Assembly (NCBI GenBank): GCA_937890045.1
Contig: CALBXV010000049.1
Span: forward strand, 1 to 7,693
Length of the DNA: 7,693 bases
Direction: 5' to 3'
Source: an uncultured archaeon
GTDB taxonomy: Archaea > Thermoproteota > Nitrososphaeria > Nitrososphaerales > CALBXV01
Positions 1-6,303 of this stretch are shown here, in pieces. The position numbers and the translations under genes were made by a program. Below the pieces are notes generated by a model. That model made no database searches, was not told the origin of the DNA, and saw only the letters and a list, made by a program, of their open reading frames with translations. Position 1 is the first letter of the stretch; the number at the start of each line of letters is the position of its first letter.

Positions 1-9
1 AAACATATA

Positions 10-36
10 AAATTTAAATTATTTTTTATAAAAATC
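10..36 (-). terminator. possible T-rich terminator after the M20 gene
   Basis: Directly after the TAA stop of the M20 gene the minus strand reads GATTTTTATAAAAAATAATTT, with a T5 run, and continues T-rich. Archaeal termination commonly uses oligo-T tracts without a hairpin. Because the whole region is AT-rich this is weak evidence. It is listed because it lies at the end of the gene cluster. Confidence 0.25.
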
Positions 37-1218
37 TTAACAAATTGTGTTTAAAATTATATCACAATAAATTTTAGTGGCATTAATTAATTGATCTATT
101 TCAATATATTCGTTTATTATATGGCATTCATTTACTCTACCTGGACCTAAGATGCAAGTGGGTATTTGTCCTTCATTAACAAGTATTGCCATATCTGTAG
201 TTCCAACACATCCGGAAACTGGAGAATCAAAACCAAGAACTTTAGAGGCAGCATTTTTACATATTTGAATAATTTCTTCATTTTCAGGGATTTCAATACT
301 ATCACGTTCAATAATAGTTTTGTTATTCACTTTAAAATTTGAATTTTGAGTTTGAATATGTGATATTAATGTGTCAATTTCTTGTTTAACTTTAACATGT
401 TTTTCACCTGGAATTAAACGTCTATCAACTGTGATAGTGCATAAATCTGGAACTGTGTTAGTTTTAGTTCCTCCGATAATTGTTCCTAAACTGATAGTTG
501 GATTTCCCAATAAAATATTCTGTTTTTTTTCTAATTCAGGTAATAAATTTTCAATTTTTGAGATTATTTTATTCATATGATAGATAGCATTATCACCAAT
601 TTTGGGGTTTGTGCTTTTTACCAAACTAGAATGTTCAGATGTTCCTAAAGTTTGTATTTCCATCCATAAAACACCTTTATGACCTCTTAATGGTATGAGC
701 TCGGTGGGTTCAGCTATTACAGCATAATTTGCTTTGTAACCATTCTTAATTATATTTTTTGTTCCATTACCAGTAGTTTCTTCATCTATTACAAATGTAA
801 CTAATAAATTATCATTCAAATCAATATTGGAATCAATTATAGTTTTTATAGATGTAATAATAGAAGCTATACCGCCTTTCATATCACATGCTCCTCTACC
901 ATAAATTCGGTTATCTTCTTTATGTCCCGAAAATGGGTCATAAGTCCACAAAGATTCATTACCGGGTGGAACAACATCCATATGTCCGTTAAACATTAAA
1001 GTTTTTTTTCCTACTTTACCTTGTAATAGTCCAACAACATTAGGTCTTCCAATATCAACATTATAGTTTTTTACTTGAAAACCAAGTTCTTGAAGTTTTA
1101 AAGTTAAAAATTCTGCTAAATCTTTTTCATTACCTGGAGGATTTACAGTAGGTATTTGAACTAGATTTTGAGTTAAAGTAGTTAGATTATTAATATCAAT
1201 GGATTTATAATGAGACAA
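37..1218 (-). CDS. M20 family zinc hydrolase (ArgE/DapE-like deacylase)
   Basis: This 393-residue protein is a cytoplasmic di-zinc hydrolase of the M20 ArgE/DapE/carboxypeptidase type, which cleaves amide bonds of N-acyl amino acids or related compounds. All expected ligands are visible: H79 with D81 in GHMD, bridging D112 in GRGACDMKGG, the general base E146 and ligand E147 in IDEE, E170 in AEPTE, and H366 in NECH near the C-terminus. The dimerisation (lid) domain spans about 178-290 and keeps its histidine, H196, in TSEHSS; DRRLIPGE (265-272) is also typical. Length is normal for the family. The start is TTG: an in-frame TAA lies two codons upstream and the next in-frame ATG would be residue 75, inside the catalytic domain. 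It is the last gene of the minus-strand cluster, 64 bases after the MFS gene. ArgE, DapE or LysK activity cannot be told apart by eye; the neighbours suggest catabolism rather than lysine or arginine synthesis. Confidence 0.9.
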   Translation of the reverse strand: MSHYKSIDINNLTTLTQNLVQIPTVNPPGNEKDLAEFLTLKLQELGFQVKNYNVDIGRPNVVGLLQGKVGKKTLMFNGHMDVVPPGNESLWTYDPFSGHKEDNRIYGRGACDMKGGIASIITSIKTIIDSNIDLNDNLLVTFVIDEETTGNGTKNIIKNGYKANYAVIAEPTELIPLRGHKGVLWMEIQTLGTSEHSSLVKSTNPKIGDNAIYHMNKIISKIENLLPELEKKQNILLGNPTISLGTIIGGTKTNTVPDLCTITVDRRLIPGEKHVKVKQEIDTLISHIQTQNSNFKVNNKTIIERDSIEIPENEEIIQICKNAASKVLGFDSPVSGCVGTTDMAILVNEGQIPTCILGPGRVNECHIINEYIEIDQLINATKIYCDIILNTIC

Positions 1219-1236
1219 GAATTATTACACAATAAA

Positions 1237-1245
1237 TATTTTAAA
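1237..1245 (-). promoter_or_regulatory. TATA-like box for the M20 gene
   Basis: The minus strand reads TTTAAAATA 19-27 bases upstream of the TTG start codon. This spacing would place the transcript start at or next to the start codon, as in leaderless archaeal mRNAs. The background is very AT-rich, so a chance match is possible. If real, the M20 gene can be transcribed separately from the MFS gene upstream. Confidence 0.3.
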
Positions 1246-1282
1246 TTAATATTTATTTAATGTATTCAAATTAAAGATAATT

Positions 1283-2452
1283 TTATGATTTGTGTTTATT
1301 TTTAAGTTGAAGTAAATATGCTAAAATTAATATAATAAAATTGATAATTATAAAAATTAGGAATAATCCAATAAAATCAATATAAATATCTAGTAGATAA
1401 CCAGCTGCTATAGGTGATAAAGCTGAAATTGTTCCAGATATCAAATGAAGGGAACCTAGAAAAGTAATTAATTTATTTGAAGAATAGAATTTTGTAATTG
1501 TAGAATAAATAATTGTAATCCATGATCCATATGCTATACCAAAAAATATTGCAAAAAGAAAAACACTATAAACATTATTATTTAATAATAAGAAAAATGT
1601 ACAAAATTGTCCTAAATAAATAAAAAATAATAGATATAAATTATTAATTTTTACTGATATAAATTTAATACCAAGACGACCAATTAATGATGAAGCGCCA
1701 ATCACTGTGATAGTACTTGCAGCCATTAATGAATTCATGCCTAAAGATATGCTGTAAGATACAAAATATGTTAAAATAGTACTTATTAATGCAAAAGAAA
1801 GAGTAAATATTACACCAATTATTAGTATATTATAATTTTTAGTTTTATTTTTAATTACTGGGTCTAAAGGTACTGTAGTATTTTTAATATTATAACTTCC
1901 AATTAAAGACATAAAGCAGATAATAATTCCTAAAATGGTTCCTATAATCATTAAGGTTGTTTGCCATCCAAAAGAATTAATAAGATATTGAGAAAAAATT
2001 GGCCAAATTGTAATACCGACTGCTACACCAGAAAATATTACACCTAGATCTGTAGTTCTATTTTTTTTAGGTCCATATGAAATATTAATTATAGGAAGCA
2101 TAGCACCAACACTCATACCCATACCGGTTATTAAACCAAAAAATAGGTATAATTGTAAATATGAAGTAGTAAATCCACATAAGATTATACCAATACAAAC
2201 TAGAATTCCACAAATTAAACCAGCGTATATTGTTCTAAATTTTTTAATGAAAATTGCAGCAACAGGACTGAGAATACTAGCGGTTAGTGCTTGTGTTGTC
2301 CATATAGACGAAGAAATAGTATTAGTAATTTGAAAATAGTCAAGAAATATAACATGAAAAACACCGTAAGAGTAGGCAACTGTTACACACATCATAATTA
2401 AAAAATTAGCAATTAATATGCGTAATCTTAAATTAAAATATGTAAAACTCAA
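1283..2452 (-). CDS. MFS transporter, monocarboxylate-porter-like
   Basis: This 389-residue integral membrane protein has about twelve hydrophobic segments (roughly 12-34, 45-68, 75-93, 99-122, 136-158, 165-186, 209-232, 240-262, 269-290, 295-318, 330-353, 358-382), with a polar central loop at about 187-208 between the two six-helix halves. It fits the major facilitator superfamily. Helix 1 with YSYGVFHVIFLDYF, GMGMSVGAMLP in helix 4, and SGVAVGITIWPIFSQYLI followed by GW in helix 5 resemble monocarboxylate and oxalate/formate porters, so the inferred cargo is a small carboxylate. The start is TTG; an in-frame TAA lies three codons upstream, and the first ATG codons (residues 20-21) would cut into helix 1. 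A TATA-like box stands 25-32 bases upstream. The gene lies between the small RHH-like gene (36-base gap) and the M20 hydrolase. Direction of transport and exact substrate are unknown. Confidence 0.85.
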   Translation of the reverse strand: MSFTYFNLRLRILIANFLIMMCVTVAYSYGVFHVIFLDYFQITNTISSSIWTTQALTASILSPVAAIFIKKFRTIYAGLICGILVCIGIILCGFTTSYLQLYLFFGLITGMGMSVGAMLPIINISYGPKKNRTTDLGVIFSGVAVGITIWPIFSQYLINSFGWQTTLMIIGTILGIIICFMSLIGSYNIKNTTVPLDPVIKNKTKNYNILIIGVIFTLSFALISTILTYFVSYSISLGMNSLMAASTITVIGASSLIGRLGIKFISVKINNLYLLFFIYLGQFCTFFLLLNNNVYSVFLFAIFFGIAYGSWITIIYSTITKFYSSNKLITFLGSLHLISGTISALSPIAAGYLLDIYIDFIGLFLIFIIINFIILILAYLLQLKNKHKS

Positions 2453-2476
2453 TAATAATTATACAATAAATAGATG

Positions 2477-2484
2477 TATAAATT
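2477..2484 (-). promoter_or_regulatory. TATA-like box for the MFS gene
   Basis: The minus strand reads AATTTATA 25-32 bases upstream of the TTG start of the transporter, the position expected for a leaderless archaeal transcript. It lies in the 36-base gap between the small RHH-like gene and the MFS gene. AT-richness limits the confidence. Confidence 0.35.
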
Positions 2485-2488
2485 ATTT

Positions 2489-2662
2489 TTATTGATTCTT
2501 CTCTTTTTCTTCTAAGTATTGTGATATTAGATCTATGGTTTTATGAGTGGCTTTTATTCCTCGTTTTTCACAGTGATCTATAAATCGATCATACAAATTA
2601 CCACGACTTAGATAAATCGTAATTAATTGTTTATTGTTCTTTTTATTTAGTAATTTATTCAT
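2489..2662 (-). CDS. small ribbon-helix-helix-like protein (candidate regulator)
   Basis: A 57-residue reading frame starts with ATG at 2662 and ends with TAA at 2489, filling most of the gap between the cupin and MFS genes. The cupin stop lies 13 bases upstream. The protein begins MNKLLNKKNNK, then has a short strand-like stretch QLITIYLS, a helix-like segment NLYDRFIDHCEKRGI and a second helix-like segment HKTIDLISQYLEEKEK. This strand-helix-helix order, with a KRGI turn and a C-terminal YLEE, matches the usual layout of CopG/Arc-type RHH DNA-binding proteins, which act as dimers through the strand. The basic N-terminus would suit DNA contact. No Shine-Dalgarno site is seen; it is probably translated from the cupin transcript. 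I do not recognise a specific family member, and function as regulator of the cluster is inference. It could also be an uncharacterised small protein. Confidence 0.6.
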   Translation of the reverse strand: MNKLLNKKNNKQLITIYLSRGNLYDRFIDHCEKRGIKATHKTIDLISQYLEEKEKNQ

Positions 2663-2675
2663 ATTATCGTCTATT

Positions 2676-3044
2676 TTATAATTCTAACTCTTCACTATTC
2701 TTAGAAGGAGCTATAACAGCAAGAAGTTCAGTAGTTTCACTTCCAGGGTTTTCCATACTAGATGCTTCTCCCATAGGAATAAACAGTGCATCACCAGGGT
2801 TTAAGGTAATTGTTTCATTCTTAAAAGTTAATTTAAATTGTCCTTTTATCACATAAATTGCTTCATCCTTATCGTCATATGCACCTTCAGGCATTTTAGT
2901 TCCAGGAGCTACAGTCATGATACTAAGCATAAATCTATCAGAATCATCTTTTGGTAATGTAACCATTCTTCTACTAATTACTCCTTCCTGAAATTTACGG
3001 GCAGGAGCATCATTTATATTTGTAACAGTAATTTTTCGTGTCAT
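2676..3044 (-). CDS. small single-domain cupin lacking metal-binding histidines
   Basis: This 122-residue protein has the single-domain cupin (cupin_2-like) pattern. Motif 1, G(X)5HXH(X)3-4E(X)6G, aligns with G48 to G68 (PGTKMPEGAYDDKDEAIYVIKG). Motif 2, G(X)5PXG(X)2H(X)3N, aligns with G84 to N99 (GDALFIPMGEASSMEN). The glycines, prolines and E61 are kept, but the three histidine ligands are replaced by G54, Y56 and S95. The barrel is therefore probably intact while the usual metal centre is absent, so a metal-free role such as ligand binding, chaperoning or non-metal isomerisation is more likely than dioxygenase activity. It starts with ATG 17 bases after the phosphotriesterase-like gene and precedes the small RHH-like gene by 13 bases, so it is very likely cotranscribed with both. 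The substrate is unknown. Confidence 0.85.
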   Translation of the reverse strand: MTRKITVTNINDAPARKFQEGVISRRMVTLPKDDSDRFMLSIMTVAPGTKMPEGAYDDKDEAIYVIKGQFKLTFKNETITLNPGDALFIPMGEASSMENPGSETTELLAVIAPSKNSEELEL

Positions 3045-3061
3045 TATATATTTATAAACAA

Positions 3062-4150
3062 TTAAAAGGCTAATAATCTTTTAGGATTTTCAACTAACAT
3101 ATTATTAATTTGTTTATTACTTACTCCAGAAATTTTTAACATAGGAATAATACTTCTTAATATATGAGAATAACCAAAACCACCATATTGTCTCAAATCA
3201 GTTTTAAAGCAACAATCTTGTGCTAAAGTAATTTGTTTATCAAAACCAAGTTTACATAAATTTACAATACCAGTGACTCGTTCATTATCTGACCTCCCAC
3301 CAGCACCAACATATGCAACATCCCAATAATAATTTTTACCAAAACAATCAAATCCTAAAGTAATTCCTCTTTCCAAAAGTCTATAATGGTAATCAGGATA
3401 TATACAAGTTCTATCTGCATGACTAAGATATAATTTATTTAAATCACAACCATGATTTTCAATTAAATCTAAATATACTTCAGCACATTGAACAGAACCT
3501 ATACGTTTTTCTACATCAATAAGAGCAGGATGAATAGTAAATGCAGCTCCAGTCTTTGATTGTGCAATAGCAGATGCTTGTAGAACCTTTTTCTCTTGTG
3601 GATGATATGGAACTGGATTACTGCAACCACATTCGCCTATGACACCAGCTTTAATATCAGAATTTTCAGTACCTTCAGTTTCATTTTCAATACCTTCAGT
3701 TAAATCTTGAATCATAATATTTGATAATTCTTCTATATTTTTCTTTTTAACATATGGTGGATGAGCTTGGTAAAGATACCAGCCAGTTGCTGCAATAATA
3801 TTTAAATCAGTTTTTATTGAAACTTGTTTTAATTTTTTAAGATTACGTCTCATACCTTCTAAGGTAACATCAACAATAGAATCACCACCAAGATTTTTAA
3901 AATATTTTAACTCTTTTTGAGATAGTATTTCATCATTTATAAAACAGTTTTGTTTAGTTAAACTTGGGTTTCGACGTAATAAACCAAGAATTTCCATAGT
4001 AACTGGACTGTTTTCATATTTACGTAACTCAGGGTCTTGAGGTGCAGTATAAAAAATATCAGCTAAATCAGCAAATACATGCTCATGCATAGTTGTTATA
4101 CCTAATTTTTCAGGTAATATTGGACCTTGAACGGTATTAATTGTTCCCAT
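3062..4150 (-). CDS. phosphotriesterase-family metal hydrolase (PTE/lactonase-like)
   Basis: This 362-residue protein belongs to the phosphotriesterase branch of the amidohydrolase superfamily, binuclear-metal (beta/alpha)8 barrels that hydrolyse lactones, phosphoesters or amides. The metal set is complete: H22 and H24 in MHEHVF, E173 in GVIGECG, H207 in FTIHPAL, H244 in YLSHADR, and catalytic D312 in LAQDCC. E173 occupies the place of the carboxylated lysine of true phosphotriesterases; glutamate there is known from phosphotriesterase homology proteins. The C-terminus (YGGFGYSHI, then VENPKRLLAF) is family-typical, so the gene is full length. Just before E173 lies a short tandem duplication at residues 151-164. 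The start is ATG with a TATA-like box 21-28 bases upstream. It follows the enolase-superfamily gene by 45 bases. A lactonase role feeding or following that enzyme is plausible but not shown. Confidence 0.88.
   Translation of the reverse strand: MGTINTVQGPILPEKLGITTMHEHVFADLADIFYTAPQDPELRKYENSPVTMEILGLLRRNPSLTKQNCFINDEILSQKELKYFKNLGGDSIVDVTLEGMRRNLKKLKQVSIKTDLNIIAATGWYLYQAHPPYVKKKNIEELSNIMIQDLTEGIENETEGTENSDIKAGVIGECGCSNPVPYHPQEKKVLQASAIAQSKTGAAFTIHPALIDVEKRIGSVQCAEVYLDLIENHGCDLNKLYLSHADRTCIYPDYHYRLLERGITLGFDCFGKNYYWDVAYVGAGGRSDNERVTGIVNLCKLGFDKQITLAQDCCFKTDLRQYGGFGYSHILRSIIPMLKISGVSNKQINNMLVENPKRLLAF
3662..3701. repeat. 21-bp in-frame tandem duplication
   Basis: Two 19-base copies, ATTTTCAGTACCTTCAGTT (3662-3680) and ATTTTCAATACCTTCAGTT (3683-3701), repeat with a 21-base period and differ at one base. 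On the coding strand they give TEGIENE followed by TEGTENS, residues 151-164 of the phosphotriesterase-like protein. This adds about one seven-residue acidic unit to the loop that precedes the bridging-glutamate strand. The frame is kept. Confidence 0.7.
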
Positions 4151-4170
4151 AAAGAATCTAATACGTCTGA

Positions 4171-4178
4171 ATTATAAA
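4171..4178 (-). promoter_or_regulatory. TATA-like box for the phosphotriesterase-like gene
   Basis: The minus strand reads TTTATAAT, preceded by further T residues, 21-28 bases upstream of the ATG. The gap to the upstream gene is only 45 bases, so this would be an internal promoter giving a leaderless or nearly leaderless transcript for the second half of the cluster. Confidence 0.4.
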
Positions 4179-4195
4179 AATATTAAATTAATATT

Positions 4196-5392
4196 TTACC
4201 AAGTTGGAATACTAGGCCACCAATCAGGATTATTAGGGTCAAAAGGAATTAAGCCGTAACCAGGGTAACCATATTCACCGTTTTCTTCATAAATTTGATT
4301 ATATTTTTCAACTTTTTTATCATCAAGACTAATACCTAATCCTGGACTGGTAGGCACATTAATTTGACCATCAATAATTTGGAATTTTCCACCTTTAATA
4401 ATATCATCAGAAATATGTTCATAAGTTCCTTGACTTGGATGAATTATATGAGAGGAAGAAGCAATAATATGCATATTTGCGGCCATTGATATGCCTAAAT
4501 CAGCAGTTGAATGCAACCAACAACCGAGGTTATGTTGTTCAGCACAAGCTATCATTTTTTTTGTAACATTAATACCTCCAACTTCATAAGGGTCAAGAAC
4601 TAAGACATCAGCAGCTTCAAGTTTAACAACTTCAGGAATGAGAGGGATATGAGTTGATATTGGAGTATTAACTTTTTTTCTTACACGAGCAGAAGCAAGT
4701 AATCCAATACATGGTTCTTCAACATTACAAATATCATAACTTTCCATTTTTCTTATAGTTTTTATAGCGGTTTCAGGAGCCCAAATACCATTTGAATCAA
4801 TACCAATCTCTATTTCTGACCCTAATACTTCTCTCATTGTTTGTATAATTTTAATATCAGTTTCTGGTTTAAAAATTCCAAGTTTAATTTCTAATCTAGT
4901 ATAACCAAATTTTTGTACAGCTTTTTTACAATTATTTGCAATATCTTCAGAAACGTTATATTTCATATCAAATTGAGCGTTAGTAGGATACATATATCCA
5001 GTAAAGGGAATTTTAGATCTATATTTACCACCAATTAAATAATGAACAGGAATTCCTACATGTTTACCAATAATATCCCACAAAGCAATTTCAATTCCAC
5101 TAAAATGTCTCATATTTCGAGTGAGAAAAGGATGATGTCTAGAATAACCAGAGCTTTTTATCAAAAGTTTTTCAATATCAAATGGATTAGCACCAATAAA
5201 ATGATGTTTAAGACTATTTTCAATAATATGCTTTGAAGAAGCACCAGTAGTTTCACCAAATCCAGTAATTCCTTCATCTGTATAAATTTTAACAATAGTT
5301 CTAGTAGTTCCTTCAACTACACCTTGTGAATAACGTATAGGATTAATCATTGGTATACTAACAACAGTGCATTCAATATTAGTTATTTTCAA
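4196..5392 (-). CDS. enolase-superfamily enzyme, glucarate dehydratase/mandelate racemase-like
   Basis: This 398-residue protein has the enolase-superfamily capping domain (about 1-130) and a modified TIM barrel. The family abstracts a proton next to a carboxylate, in dehydration or epimerisation of acid sugars. D199 in IGIDSNG and E225 in VEEPC match the first two magnesium ligands. D267 in VLDPY and H294 in WLHSTADLGIS match the Asp-His catalytic pair of glucarate dehydratase, as does the EEPC context (EDPC in that enzyme). Two differences stand out. The lysine motif KxK reads E168-I-K170, and the third ligand position, Asn in glucarate dehydratase (ATN), appears as H248 in STHI. The tail at 372-398 is rich in Gly, Pro, Tyr and Trp. 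The start is TTG, with an in-frame TAA five codons upstream. It is the first gene of the minus-strand cluster. Its substrate is unknown. Confidence 0.88.
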   Translation of the reverse strand: MKITNIECTVVSIPMINPIRYSQGVVEGTTRTIVKIYTDEGITGFGETTGASSKHIIENSLKHHFIGANPFDIEKLLIKSSGYSRHHPFLTRNMRHFSGIEIALWDIIGKHVGIPVHYLIGGKYRSKIPFTGYMYPTNAQFDMKYNVSEDIANNCKKAVQKFGYTRLEIKLGIFKPETDIKIIQTMREVLGSEIEIGIDSNGIWAPETAIKTIRKMESYDICNVEEPCIGLLASARVRKKVNTPISTHIPLIPEVVKLEAADVLVLDPYEVGGINVTKKMIACAEQHNLGCWLHSTADLGISMAANMHIIASSSHIIHPSQGTYEHISDDIIKGGKFQIIDGQINVPTSPGLGISLDDKKVEKYNQIYEENGEYGYPGYGLIPFDPNNPDWWPSIPTW

Positions 5393-5424
5393 ATTAATTC
5401 TTATTTAATAAAATAACTAGATAA

Positions 5425-5432
5425 TATATAAA
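5425..5432 (-). promoter_or_regulatory. TATA-like box for the enolase-superfamily gene and the cluster
   Basis: The minus strand reads TTTATATA, a close match to the archaeal TATA consensus, 33-40 bases upstream of the TTG start. That would allow a leader of about ten bases. It lies in the short divergent region shared with thyX and is the best candidate for the main promoter of the minus-strand gene cluster. Confidence 0.4.
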
Positions 5433-5439
5433 TCATAAA

Positions 5440-5447
5440 TAATATAT
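5440..5447 (+). promoter_or_regulatory. TATA-like box for thyX
   Basis: TAATATAT lies 29-36 bases upstream of the ATG at 5476 and 20-27 bases upstream of the alternative GTG at 5467. Transcription would then start close to 5467-5472. It sits only a few bases from the oppositely oriented box of the enolase-superfamily gene, so the two promoters may compete or share a regulator. Confidence 0.3.
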
Positions 5448-5475
5448 CAACTAATAAAGTAAAATAGTGAGAAAT

Positions 5476-6270
5476 ATGAAACTTGTAAATCCTGAAGTAT
5501 ACCTTATAGCTAATACAAAAATCGATTACAATGAAGTGCAAAAAATGTTAAAAACTTTAGGAGATGAAACAGCGTTACAATGGTTAAAAAGAACTAAAGA
5601 GTTATCACAATCAGATGGAGATTATTTATCAGAATTAGCTGGTCGTATTTGTTACAAAAGTTTTGGAGTTGGATTAAATCCTAACGTTACACAGATAAGA
5701 CAAAACTCAAATGAATATATTACAAATACATTGGCAAAAGGTGATGGATCAATTTTTGAGCATGCAACGTGTACTTTTGCATTTTTAAATGTTAGTAGAG
5801 TATTTACACATGAATTAGTAAGACATAGAGCTGGAACAGCAATAAGTCAAGAGTCATTACGTTATGTAAGACCAGAAAATATAAGGATTTGGTTACCACC
5901 AGACTTAATTGATAAACAAAAAGACATAAAATTAATTATTGAATCAATTGAAGATAATTATCACAAACTTGAAAAAAGTTATAATTGGAAAGAAGAAAAG
6001 TTTGATGTAAAAAAAATAATAACTTCATCATTAAGACGTATATTACCACAAGGAATTGCGACTAATATAATTTGGTCAGCAAATCATAGAACGATAAGAC
6101 ATGTAATAACTATGCGTACTCATGAATCGGCAGAAGTAGAAATTCGTATGATATTTGATAAAGTAGCAACAATAATGAAAGAAAATTTTCCATTGACATA
6201 TAGTGATTTTAAATATAAAAAATTGGTTGATGGGACAAAAAGTTGGTATCCAGAATATAAGAAAGTATAA
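5476..6270 (+). CDS. thyX: flavin-dependent thymidylate synthase ThyX
   Basis: This is a ThyX-family enzyme, which makes dTMP from dUMP using FAD, NADPH and methylenetetrahydrofolate. Counting from the ATG at 5476 it has 264 residues; a GTG three codons earlier (5467) is an alternative start. The ATG is preferred because MKLVNPEV forms a natural N-terminus and GTGAG just before it could act as a weak ribosome site. Visible motifs are GSIFEHATCTF (the EHA region near the flavin), the signature RHRAGTAISQESLRY, and the C-terminal block NHRTIRH followed by ESAEVEIR. The signature has eight residues between RHR and the serine rather than the textbook seven. Length is slightly above that of compact bacterial ThyX. 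The gene is divergent from the catabolic cluster and converges on the UPF0147 gene with a 33-base gap. Confidence 0.93.
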   Translation: MKLVNPEVYLIANTKIDYNEVQKMLKTLGDETALQWLKRTKELSQSDGDYLSELAGRICYKSFGVGLNPNVTQIRQNSNEYITNTLAKGDGSIFEHATCTFAFLNVSRVFTHELVRHRAGTAISQESLRYVRPENIRIWLPPDLIDKQKDIKLIIESIEDNYHKLEKSYNWKEEKFDVKKIITSSLRRILPQGIATNIIWSANHRTIRHVITMRTHESAEVEIRMIFDKVATIMKENFPLTYSDFKYKKLVDGTKSWYPEYKKV

Positions 6271-6303
6271 TTGTTATTGCTAAATAATTTAATAATATAA
6301 AAT

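Noticed and set aside
371..580. 69-residue plus-strand frame inside the M20 gene
   Set aside because: It lies opposite a well-supported gene with a complete zinc-ligand set and resembles no family; it is an antisense shadow.
37..1218. Naming the M20 gene argE, dapE or lysK
   Set aside because: All metal ligands are shared by these enzymes, and no biosynthetic neighbours are present on that side, so a symbol would be a guess.
1241..4196. A 14-base match, TTAAATTAATATTT, at 1241-1254 and 4183-4196
   Set aside because: Pure A/T words of this length recur easily in such AT-rich spacers. One copy overlaps a stop codon, the positions relative to genes differ, and no third copy was noticed in the other spacers.
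5042..5236. 64-residue plus-strand frame inside the enolase-family gene
   Set aside because: It is antisense to conserved capping-domain sequence, with no recognisable motif and no promoter.
6271..6303. Possible bidirectional terminator between thyX and the UPF0147 gene
   Set aside because: The 33-base spacer has no hairpin and no T run longer than four on either strand, so a terminator cannot be supported.
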